A stretch of DNA of 64,000 nucleotides from Nocardiopsis_B mangrovi. Lineage in GTDB: Bacteria; Actinomycetota; Actinomycetes; Streptosporangiales; Streptosporangiaceae. Numbering within the stretch: the first letter of the stretch is position 1; every line of letters begins with the position of its first letter. Positions 1 to 12,000 of the stretch are shown piece after piece. The notes under the pieces were generated by a model. It was not told where the DNA came from and did no database searches. It saw only the letters and a program-made list of their open reading frames with translations. The stretch is from NCBI RefSeq assembly GCF_042653925.1, contig NZ_JBHSFQ010000008.1, positions 1 to 64,000 of the forward strand, given 5' to 3'. The translations under genes and the position numbers were made by a program.

Positions 1-3000
1 GACCGCCACCGGCAGCATCGCCCGCTCCAGAACCGCATCGATATCACCGACGATCCACCAGAAATCGTCGTGGTCGTCGGGCGCGACATCGCCGTCGGCG
101 GCCAGCCCGTCGTCGACCATGTCGCGGGCATAACGCGTGTACTCCCACACGGAATGGGCCTGGTCGGGAGTGATGGCCAGGACGTGGGCGCCCTCCACCC
201 CGGCCACCGCCCCCTCAACGGTCTCCAGGATCGGCAGGCCCATCCGCGCCCACTCATCAGCGGCCACGTCATCGACCCGGGCCCGGACAGTGTTGCCCAT
301 ACCCCCACCCGGCTCCTGGCCCCCGGCACCACCACGCCCCCACACAGACGACGACGCAGGCGCAGGCAGCAGCCCACCACCTGTCGCACTACCACCGACA
401 CCATCGGCATCAGGCAGATCCTCAGGATCGTGGGCGGGTCCAGCCTCCGGGCTCCGCGGTGCAACACCGCGCGTGCCGCGGGCATCAGGCGACAACGCAC
501 CCGCCTCCACCAGGAAATCCGTCAGAGGATCCCCCGGCGAGACACCGCCGTCAGCGTCAGGGAGCCACTCAGGGTCGTTGGCGACCTCGTGGGAACCCGG
601 TGCGGGGACCACGCCCGCGATACCGGTCCGACCACCGGTGGCGGCACCGCGCAAGAGCGCCGGATCAGGTTCCAACCCCGCCTCCCGCGCCAACCGACCC
701 AACGCCGCCAGGAGGTCCCTTCTCCGGCCTCTCTCGTCCCTGGCCGCACCCACACCCTCCACATGGATGTACATGGCACGAAGCTGACGTTTGACCGTGC
801 CCTCCCGTGTCCTGGTGCTCTCGACGATGTCAGGGATCGTCAAACCCTGCCCGGCGAGAGCGGCGATCGTACGATCCAGACCGACAAGATCCGAAACCGA
901 AACCATCACCCCCTGAAGGTGCGCCGGATCAGGTTCCAACCCCGCATCCCGCGCCAACCGACCCAACTCAGCCAGGAGGTCCCTTCTGCGGCCTCTCTCG
1001 TCCCTGGCCGGTCCCACACCCTCCACACGGGCGTACATGGCAGCAAGGCGATAGTCGACCGTGGGCATCGACTCCCCGGTCTGCTCGGCGATGACGGAGG
1101 TCAACAATCCCTGCCCGGCGAGAGCGGCGATCGTACGATCCAGACCGACAAGATCCGAAACCGAAACCATCAGTCCCTGAAGGTGCGCCGGATCAGGTTC
1201 CAACCCCGCATCCCGCGCCAACCGACCCAACGCCGCCAGGAGGTCCCTTCTGCGGCCTCTCTCGTCCCTGGCCGGTCCCACACCCTCCACACGGGCGTAC
1301 ATGGCATGAAGATGATCCGCGACCTTTTTGGACGATTTCACGATGCGATGGGCGATTTGGCGGATCGACGAACCCTGCCCGGCCAGAGCGGCGATCGTAC
1401 GATCCAGACCCTCCAGAGCCGTGACAGGAATCCCGGTGCCCCCGTCACCGGCCGACGACCCTGCCCCGCCACCGGAGTCACCACCAGAACCATCCGGGAG
1501 ATGCCCCGAGTCGGTGCCGGCCATGAAGACCTGCCTAACGGCCTCCTGCTCGGCATGGGCCCGGATAACCCACCGATTGGTCAGATCAGCGATCACATCC
1601 GCAGCCGAAAGCAACGGCGCATCCTTCGCCGACTTCGGACCCAACAGAGCACTGAAATCCGGTCTCACCGGAGGATTACCGCCCCACGGGTCGCCCGGAT
1701 CCACGGGAGTGGCCGGTCCCGGCGACGGCTCCGGGGAGGAGGCGTAGAGGTCGTCGTCGGCATCCGCATAGTCGTCCGGTGCTGTGTGTTCCCGCTCATT
1801 GCCCGCGTCCGGGCCGCGGGTGGTACCCGCCGGGCCGGTGGACGACCGGCCACTGCCATTGCCATCGGCCTGCTCGCCGCCGGAGCGCGAGACGCCCGCG
1901 GAGCCGAAGGCGGCGGGGCCCTGACCGCCAGCCCCGGGAGCCGGGGCATCGTCATCGTCATCGCCGCGGCGGCCGAAGCGGTCGTGGACGTCCCCACCCC
2001 CGTCGCTGTCGGCGTCGCTGTCGGCGGAGTCCTCGGTGTCGCCGGGGTCGGGGGCGCCCCGCCGGTCATCGGCGGGATCCGGGCCCTCCCGCTGACCGTC
2101 GGCGGGCGGCACGGCCTGGTCTGCCGGGGGTACGGGGCGGTCGTCACCCTCCGCGGGCGCGGCCGCGGGACGGCTCGCCCCGGCCGGGGCCTCCGGCTCG
2201 GCAACCCGATTGCGGGGCGTGGCGTCCTTGGGGGTCAGCACACTGCTGAACAGCTCGAAGTAGCTCAGGCCGCTTTCCGGTTGCGGCAGAGGCGATCGTC
2301 CCGCATCGCCGATCTCCCCCGTCGCGGGCTCCGTCCGCAGCGGGACAGAGGGCGAGGGCTGCTGCGCCGGCTCGTCGGGCAGCGGGGCCGCCTGGCGCTC
2401 GGGAAGCGGCGCACCCTGCCCGGGGCGCTCCGCCGCCGGCGCCGACGGATGCGACGGCTGCGGCTCGGGGAGCTCCGTCTCCCGCTCGGGCTCCGTCGTC
2501 CCCCCGTTCTCGCCGAGCACCGGTGCGGGACGCTGCTCCGCTACAGCAGAGGGCTGTGGTGTGGGCGGCACAGGCGGCCCGTTGTCGCCTGCCTCGATCG
2601 AGGGCGCGGCGCCGCGCCCCTCCGGCACGGTGTGAGCACCGCCCCTGTGGCCCACCGCCGGCGGGAGCACGAAGTCATCCGCGGAATCGGGGTCCACCGC
2701 GGAGGTGTCCACGGGTGTCCCCCCGCGGGGGCTCGTCGGCGGTGAATCGAACGCATACCGCCCTGTTCGCGACTCCGTCTGCCACGGGTCACGCGTCCAC
2801 GGTCCGGGCAACGACGGCATTTCGTCGTTCGGATCCGACTCGGTATGGCGCTGGTGGACCCCGAAGTCCTCGTCCCCGGAATCGGTGTCCCGCCTGAAGG
2901 CACCCGTCGTCTCCGCGCGCATCCGTCCGCGCACGTCCATTTGCGGCGGTTCGGGAGATCTCGGCCGGGGTTCCGCCGGGGCCTCTCCGGGTGCCGGACC

Positions 3001-6000
3001 GCTGTCGTCCCCGAGCTCGGAGGCGTTCGGCAGCGCCCCCCGCATCGTGTACCGGTCGGGATCGTCGGCCGGTGCCGGGGCGGCGTCGTCCGCGGGACCG
3101 GGCACCTGTGTCCGCGCTTCCAAAGGCACCGGCGGGGACGTCGGCTCTAAACCAGGAGGAGCGGTCGGCCGGGAACCCCGCGCGTTCGGCGGTGCGGACT
3201 CCTGCGTCGCTACCGGCTTGGTCCGGGTGGCGTCCCAGTCGCTGTAGGCGGTCCGGGCCCGGTCACGCAGGCGGTCGACCGTCGCGCGCTGCGCGTCCAG
3301 GGCCGCCTGGGCGTTCCGGCCGTGTTTGGGATCCTCTCCTTCACGTGCCCGGGTGTCCTGGACCGCGCGCTCCAGCCGCGGCAGTTCCAGGGACTCCCGG
3401 GCCGCGTCGCGGGCCGCGCTCCAGACCTCGAATCCCTGGCGGAACTCGGCGTGCAGGCCGTCCGTCTTCTCTCGCTGGGTGTCGTACGCCGTTCGCGCGT
3501 CCCTCAGGCGCGCGGTATCACCGCTCCGGTGCGCTTCCTCGACGCTTCGCACGAGCTCCGGGAGCTTCTGGCGGGCCTCGAAGTAGGTCTTCTCCGTCTC
3601 GCCGAACTTCTCCTGGGCCGTGTACAGGGCGTCCCACAGATCCTTGTTCGTCTCGACGCCGTCCAGGAGCCCCAGTTGACGCGCCTGCTCGTGGTCGACC
3701 CAGGTGACGACCTCCGCTTCGACCTCCGCCATGCCGACCTGGTTGCGGGTGAACCCGAGGTGCTTGACCTCGGCGACCGGCGACTCCGCGGCGACCAGCC
3801 ATGTCGTGGGGACCGCGACCAGGTAGGCCCGCTTACTCGATACGGGCGGGCGCCCGGGGTGGTCGGTGGCGGTGGTCCGCGAGGTCCCCGCGGCTGATGA
3901 GACGGCCGTGGACTGGCCGTCGTTCGCCGAGCCGAGCGGCCAGTTGTCGTCGGGCACGGTCCCGATCGCACGCCCGGTCACACCGCCGGACGTGGTGGTG
4001 GAGTGCTCCACCGACGTCTCGTCCTTGTGTGCGTCCTGCCGGGAACCTCCGTGGGCGGAGTCGACCGACACGTCGATCAGCCGGGCGCCCTCGGCACGGG
4101 GCACCGCGTGCAGGCGCCACTCGAGGTCGGCGAAGACGATCGCCTTGTCCCGGAACAGGTTGGGCAGGCCCGTCCCGCTCCCGGACGCGGGCGCGAAGTT
4201 CGCCGTCAGCGTCAAGCCGGTCAGGGCGGCGGGGATGTTCTCCACCCGCGGCCCCATCGCGCCCTCCAGGTACTTCCGCGCCGAGCGGACCATCTCGGGG
4301 GCCGAAGCGCCCTGCGGCTGCCACCCCGAGGCCCGCGCCGCGGCGATGTAGCCCGCCCCGGTGACCGCCGCACCGTCGCCGGCGACCGACAGCGCCTCCA
4401 GCCGCGGAGTCGGCGCCCGTCCGCCGGCGCGGCGGCGCCGGTCGGCGGTCCACTCCCGGGCCGCCGGTTCGAGCCGCTGGCCGGGCGAGGGCAACAGGCT
4501 CGGGGCGCCCGCTCTGGGGGCGTCGGCCGCGGGGCCGCCTGTTCCGGTGAGGTAGGGGGCGGGGTAGAGCTCACTCATCCGCCCCGCGGGCGCCTCGGCG
4601 ACGATGGGGTCGCGGCCGTCGATCTCCAGGTACAGGCGCAGCGAGGCGTCGGCACCCAGGACACCGTAGGGGCCGGTGATGGTGGTGTCGGCGGTCTCGG
4701 TGGTCGAATCGCCCGTGCTCTGCGTGGTCGAGACCCCACTCTGGCGCGAGGCATCGCCCACGATAGGGAGGGACACCGGTCTGCTCGTGGGAGCCTCCGT
4801 CACCGGGCGCTCGTCGCCGTTGTGGGGCAGCGCGCTGACCCCGGCGAACTCGCCGCCGACGGTGCTGTCCTTCTTGGTGCCAGCGGAACGGGTGGTATCG
4901 GTGGTGCGGGAGCGCGAGTCCGTGAAGTCGGCCTTGGCCCCGACCCGGTCCACCTCGCCGCCCTGGCGGATGACGTCCACGGTGATCCTGCCCGGGGACG
5001 AGGCGTGGACCAGGTGTGTGGAGCGGACCTTGACATCGATGGGCACCGCCCGGCCGGTGGCGTCGTCCAGCCCCCGCGTGATGTGCGCGCCCACTCGCTG
5101 GAACAGCTCCTCACGGCTGGTCCCGGTCAGCTCCAGCCCCGCATCGGCCAGCCGCTGAACGAGCGCGTCGACCACGGGGCCGGGGTCGGGGCCCTCGCGG
5201 CGGTGGCCCAGTCCGGTGAACCCCGGCCGCGGCGCCCAGTCCGGCTGGGGCGCGTCGTGGCCCAGCAGCGTCGTCGCAACGGGGCTGCCGTCGGTGTCGG
5301 TTCCCACCGCGTCGTCGACCAGGCCGGCCGCATACACCTCCGCCTCGGCGATGTAGCCGAACTCGGCTCCGGGGACCTCGGTGTGCACGCCGTGGTGGGT
5401 GGCCGTGGAGGAGCGGCGCGGCACGGTCACGGCGAACTTCCAGTCCTTCTTGGCCTCGGCCGCCTGGTCGAAGGACAGGTCGGCGGTGTAGGGGAAGGAT
5501 CCGCCCTGCGGGCCCACGGTCGTGGTCCGCGACACGGTGACCGACTCGGCGGTGCTCATCGTGGTCGAGCGCGAGTACGGAGTCCACGACCCGCCGGGCA
5601 TGGGGTTGGGCAGGCGCGCCGTGTCCAGGCCCGGGGCGGGGTCGGTCCCTGGGGGGACCTCGTCGTTGGGGTTGTGCCGGAACCGGGCGGAGAGCGCCAG
5701 TGAGCGGGTGTGGCCGCCGTGGACGCGGGTCGCGCCGATGCCCACCTCGCCGCTGGTGGAGATCTCCACCGTGGTGGTGGGCATCGGGTCGTGCAGCCGG
5801 AAGTCGCCGCGGACGGCGCGGGTGACCAGGGTCGGCAGACCCCGCCACAGCCATGACGTGTCGACCTGCAACCGGCCGCTGCGCAGCCCGAACCGCGCCA
5901 GCAGCTGGGGCATATTGCCCGTGAGCGTGGCCGAGAGCAGGAGCTGGCGCACGTAGTCATGGGCGCCCCGGGAGCGGCTCAGGAAGTCCTGGAACCCCGG

Positions 6001-9000
6001 GGTCGTATCGGTCAGCAGCCGGTTGCCGAGCCGGTACAGATCCGGCGCGGTCACGGTGTCGGGCGCGGTGGGCACACCGTCCAGCGGATGCGGGACAGGG
6101 CGCCGCGCGGTACCCAGCACCAGCGCACGCGCGTCGGCGTCCGACAGCCGGCGCGGACCCGCGGGCGCCGTTGTGGTCCCCGGGGCGCGACCGGTCATAT
6201 CCGGGGTGGAGACGGCCGGTGCCGAGGCCCGGCGTTCCTGAGTGACGGGGGTCGAGGTGTTCTCGGTCGTGGGAGGCTGCGGCACCGACGCCCGCCGGGC
6301 GGTGCTCACGCTCGTTGTCGTGGGCCGATCGGTGGCGGTGTCCCGGGTGTCGCGGGGCCCGGCGGGATCCGCGTCCCGGCCGGCCGCGGACTCGACCTCC
6401 AGCCGCCCACGGGGGCCCTGGATCGTGACGGCGTGCCCGTCGTAGACCGCCGCGCCCTGGCCGTGCGCGGCGGGGGTGTCCCCGTCGGCCGCGGCCGCGT
6501 CACGCCCGCCCTGATCGCGGGCGGTCGCCCCCTCGTCGATCACGCCCAGGTCGTCGGCCTTGCGGAACTTGGCGATCGTGGCGCCGGCGTTGAGGTCCCA
6601 CCACCACACATCGGTGTCTCCGGTGGTCTTGGCCTTGCTCTCGGTCGATCCCTTGGCCCCGTGCTCCTGGGCGCGTCCGCGCGGCTGGGACGCCTCCGCC
6701 ACCGCGTTGAACATCCCGATGTTCTTCCGCAGGCCGGTCGCATCGGCCGCGGGGTCGCGGCCCTGCACCCCGATGCTGAACTGTTCGCTCCAGGTCTTGT
6801 TCCGGTCGCGCCCGTCCGTCTGCCCGGCCGATCCCGACACGGCGAACTCGGTCCCTATCGTCGAGGTGCCGCCGAAGGCGCGGCCGGTGGCCTCGGCGTG
6901 CAGCCGCACCGACACGAACGGGGGCCGGAAGAAGCCGCCCCGCTTGGCCAGGCGCGGGTCGATGCTCGTGGTCTCCACCAAGTGCACGTCGATCCCGGGG
7001 CCCGTCCACTCGCCCAGTCGCCCCTCCAGGTTGTCCGGGGTGATCGCATCGAGCACCATGAGCGTGTTGGCGACCGCCTGCTCGTAGTCGCGGCGCAGAC
7101 CGCGGAACTCGCGCGCCGTGCGGGGGTCGTCGGGCCCGGCGCTGGGGCGGCGGGCGAAGGTGTCCTTGGACATGGTGGCGAGCTCGGGCACCACCAGACC
7201 GGGGTGCGCATCGGCGATCCCGATCAGCACCGACCGCGCGTAGTCCTCATAGAAGGTGCTGGGCCGGGGCGCGGGGACGGTGGCGCCGGGCGCCGGGGTT
7301 CCGGTCTGCGGCGCGCTCCGGTAACGGCTGCCGTCCTGGTGGACCACCTCCCGGGGGGTCGTCCCGCCCCAATGAGCAGGGCGGTCGACGGTCAGGTGGT
7401 CGAAGCGCGGAACACGCCGCGCGGCGGCCTCGGGGGTGGGCGCGTCCAGGCCGGCCATGCGCCGGGCGTCGGCCACCGCGATCTCCTCGACCGACCGGCC
7501 CTCCGTCCGCATCTGCGTGCGGTCGCCGGAAACGGTCGCGTAGAACGCCCGCTGGACCTCATAGGTCTCGACCTTGTCGGAGTGCGCCTTGACCGCCCGG
7601 CCGCCCCCCGTCGAGATGGCCCGGCTCGACGAGGCCTCGGCCTTGAACGAGGACTCGAAGTGGGGCATGTTGAAGCGGAGGATGCCATTGACCAGGGACA
7701 CGACCGCGCCGAGCCCGACGCCGAGTTTCAGGTTGGTCGTCCGCTTCGCCGTCAGCCCCGCTTCCTTGTCGCTCTTGTGGCTCCGGCTGAAGGACGCCTT
7801 CGCCGGTACGTCGTCGATGCGCGTCAGCACCCGGGGCACCGACCACATCGTGACGACGCGCACCGCACCGTTGCCGTCGACGACCACGGCCACGGGGACC
7901 GGACCGCGGTCCAGCGACGGCAGGATCTCCTGAAGGGCATCAGGGGTCGTGGCGCGGTCCAGGTCCGCGCTGGTGGGGTGGTCGGTGCCGATGCCGAGCC
8001 CCTGGCGGATCTGCCTCGTCAGGCCGTCGATGGGATCGACGGTGAGCGGGTGCCCGCTGCCCACCCGGGTCCCCTGCCCGCTCTGCGTGCCCGCGGGGCG
8101 GGGACCGGTGCCGAAGGGGTCGGGCAGGACGATGCGCGCCGGGGCCGCTGTGGCCGGATCGGCGGCCGCGCCGCGGTCTTCGAGGCCGCCGGGGATGGAC
8201 ATGCTCAGTCCCTCCGGCACCACCACGCGGGAGGCCACCGGCCTCTCGGTCAGCTCCACGTCGGCGCCGCGGTTATCGCCGCGCCAGCGGTGCGGCGATC
8301 CCGGGAGTCCGCTGCGGGACACGCGGCGCGAGGCGGAGGCAGGGGGGTCGACGGTCAGCTCCGCCCGCAGGGCGTTGACGAACTCTTCGGGCGTGCCCTT
8401 CAGCGACACCTCGCTCTTGCCGGAGATTCCCTCACCGACGGAATAGCTGGTGGATCGCTGGTTGCGGGTTCCGCTGAACGAGAAGGTGAAGACCGGTCCC
8501 GCAACGGGCGCGTCGGCCGGGGCCAGCCCGAAGGCCGTGATGGAGAACGACCCGCCGAGGGCCGCCGCGGAGGTCGCCGCCCCCTTCCGCGACGACTTGG
8601 CCTTGTGCTCCGCCGTGCTCTTGGCTTTGACGTCGGGCCGGCTGCCGGGTCCGGTCTGTGCCGGCTCCGGCCCGGAACGCGGCACGGGCTGCCAGGAGTC
8701 CCCCTCCGGGGACAGCTTGAGGGCGACCTTCCGCGGCCCGCCGCGGCCCTGAATGGTGAAGGAGTGGCCGCCGGGCGCGAAGTAGGGCCGGGAATCGCGC
8801 TCGAAGTCGGCGCGCACCTGCCGTTCGATCGCGTTGATCTCGCCGAGGGAGAGCCGGCCATCGAGGTCGGAGCGCATCCCGCCACGGCCGCTGAGCTCGG
8901 CGCGCATCCGGGCGATGAGCTTGTTGGCGGCGGGGCCGATGAGGGGTGCCTCGATCTGGCCGCTCCTGAACAGGTAGTTCAGCCTCCGGCCGGTTGCAGG

Positions 9001-12000
9001 AGGGGTCTCGGAGGTCGCCACCGGAGCACGGGACGTGCGGGTCCCCGATGGCGGCGCCGTCGTCGAGGCGGGGTCGGCGCCTCGCTCACCCGCGAGCGCA
9101 CGGCGGAGCCCGGACCGCCCAGAGGATTCCGGGGCGGTGCGACCGGGCTCCGCGGGCGGGGCGGGGCGTTCGCCGCCGAGCGTCGCGTCGCCGTCCCCGG
9201 TGAACAGGGGCGATTCGACGGCGTCGTCCGCCCTGTCCTCCCCTGTCCTGTCGGGGGGCGGTGGATCGGACCGCTCGGCGCTGCCCTTCCTCGGCGCGAC
9301 GTCCACGGGCGGATTCTTCTCGGACGAGTCCTTCGCGGGCGCGTTCGGCCGGGTGCCCGCCTCGGCCGCCCGGGCCACGGGATCGACACCCGCCGCCGTC
9401 TCCGTGCCCGCCGCCCGGACGCCGGTATCGGCGTCGCCGGCCGCCGTCGGCCGCGGCGAGTCGCCGGCGCCGGTCACGTCATCACGGGAAGCGGGGCGGA
9501 GCTCCGCGGCATCGGCCGGGCCCGGCCCGGCATTCGCCTCCGACACCGGAGGCGGAGTCGTGCCCGAACCCCTGCTGTTGAGGGGGTTGCGCACACGGTC
9601 GCGTTCGCCGACCACGGAACCGGATTCGGTGTTCCCGCCCCCGCCGTCGGTCTCCGACTGCGGTGTGGGAAGCTCCGAGGGCGCAGCCGGACCGGTGGGT
9701 TCCCCGGACGCTCTCTCATTCGCGTGCCCGCCCGAAGCATCTCCTTGGATACCGGAGATGGCGGGGCCGACGGCAGGCGACTCGGGCGGCGGAACCGGCC
9801 GCTCGGAAATCGCGGCGTCAGCATGGACATCGTCAGCCTGCGCCGGACCGAAGCGGGGAGACTCAGCGCCAGCCGGTCCGGCGGAATCGGTGGAGTCGGC
9901 GGGCCACCAGCCCGGGTCCTCCTCGGCGTGCCCGCCGGCCTCCGCGTCCTCCGGAGGACCGAATCCCGCTTGCGCGGGGCGGTGCTCGGGCCCGATCTGT
10001 GAGGAGCCCGGCCGCTTCACACCTCGCGGCCCCGTCCTCTGCTCCGACGACGTACCCCGCCCATCCGGCGCCGACGCGAGAGCGGCGATCTGCTCATCGG
10101 TGACGGGAACGCCCAACTGACGCAGGCGTCCCGGCGCATCGCTCAGGACATCCCTGCCCTGCCATTCGACGAGCTGGTCCCGCACCTGATCCGCGGTCAG
10201 CCGGACTTCCGGGTATCCCGGGACGGCCACGATGAGACCCGACAGCTTTTTCTTGCGGGCAACCTGGTCGTACCTCGCGCCGAGGATGTCCAGAGCGGCC
10301 TGTTCCGCTACGGGCCGCGGCAGCAGGCCCAGGCGTCCCGGCACCGGATCCGGCTGTGGGCCGACCGGAGGAACCGGATCAGGCCGCGGGCCGGGCGGAG
10401 GCAACAGGCTGCCGATGAGTGCGGCGCGGCCGACGTCGGGCAGGGCGCCGATCCATTCGGAGCCCTCCACCCGCAGACCGGTGTCATGGTAGACGCGAAG
10501 CCCTTCGACCAGGAGGTTCCTGGAACGCCACTGCTCCAGCCGGGCCTTGATCTCATCCGCGGTGATAGCGGGGCGTCCCTGACCCGCGGGGATATCGGCG
10601 AGCGGGCCACGCCCGGCCGCGTGGTCACGGCCCGCAGAGAAGATGGTGAGCGCGGGGGCGCCGTCCGCCGGATCGTTCGAACCGGTCAGTGTGTGGGCGA
10701 GTCTGAACATCACGGATTGGGGAAGTGTTCTGGTCACGTATGCGGCGGCCGTCACACCCGCCCCCGCCCGGCTGACGTAATCCATCGCCCGCGCCAGCCG
10801 ACCGCTGTCCCGCCACCGATTGACGTCGGCATAGAAGGCCTGGAGCGCCTGGGTGGCACGGGCAACCGCGCCCGTGTCGGCGGCGTGCTCGCGCGCATGG
10901 GCCGCACGGGCATCAGCGGCGCGCGCGGCCTTCTCGAAATCGGCGGCACGGGCAACGGCCGTGCGCGCCGCGGCGTCATCGCCGGCAGCACGGGCCCGGG
11001 CTGCGCTCGCCTCCTCGCGACGCGCGGCGGCCCGCGCATCGGCCGCGACGGTGACCGGTTCGCGGACGGCGACAAGCGCCGCCGCATCCGTGGCGGAGAC
11101 GAGCTGAGCCGCGATCCGCGCACCGTCCCAGTTCCTGGTATACAACTCGACGGCCAGGGCGAAGCGGTGGACCACCTTGAGCCGCCGCGGATCGGCGGCG
11201 TCCATACCGGGTTCGAGTGTCCGGGCGAGGCGGGTCTTGGACGGATCCGTCAGATCGGCGACCCGGAGCGGTGTCGCGTAGTCCCCGGTGCCGTGCTCCA
11301 TGACGGAGCCGAACCTGTCGAGGTCGTCGATCCATACGACGGGCGAGCGGGTCTCCCTGTACCGCCCTTCGGAGAATTTCGACCACTCCCAGGAGTTCAT
11401 AAGGCGTGGTCCGGGGCGTACGGAGTTGCCGCGCGGGTCCGAGCGGAAGACCGACTTCGAGTCCGGGTACTGGTCGGGCAGGCCGAGAAGGTGCGCGATC
11501 TCATGGACGGCGGCTTTCGCAGGAAAGCTGTCGAACCATGTGCTCGTGTTCATGGGCGGCAGGTCACGGAACGTAGGAACGTCGTCCCCGTGGTGCAGGG
11601 TGATGATGTGGTGCACCTGGTCACGAGGGGTGGTGTCGTCGGCGAGTTCGAGGTTGATGTGCAGTTGGTCGCCGGTTCCGGGCTGCGGGCCGGGGCCGGA
11701 CAACCTCGCCTCGTTGCCGTTCAGGTCGTCGGCGTCCCGGTGGCTCCCTTCACCGAAGAGCGTCGCGAACAGGCGCGGGTCGAGCCGGTGCACCGCCGCA
11801 CCCTGGTCGTTCACGACGGTCCCATCGCCGCGGAGCCGGAATTGGCCGTTCCACATGGCCTCCGTCTCTTTACGGACCGCCGTGAGATAGGCGTTGTACT
11901 GCGCCTTCGTCATCCCCTTGGCGCGCAGGACCCGGGGGCGGTAGGTCATCTCCACGATGTGGGTCGGTCCCCCCGGCTTGCGGTACCGGGCGGGGATCTC

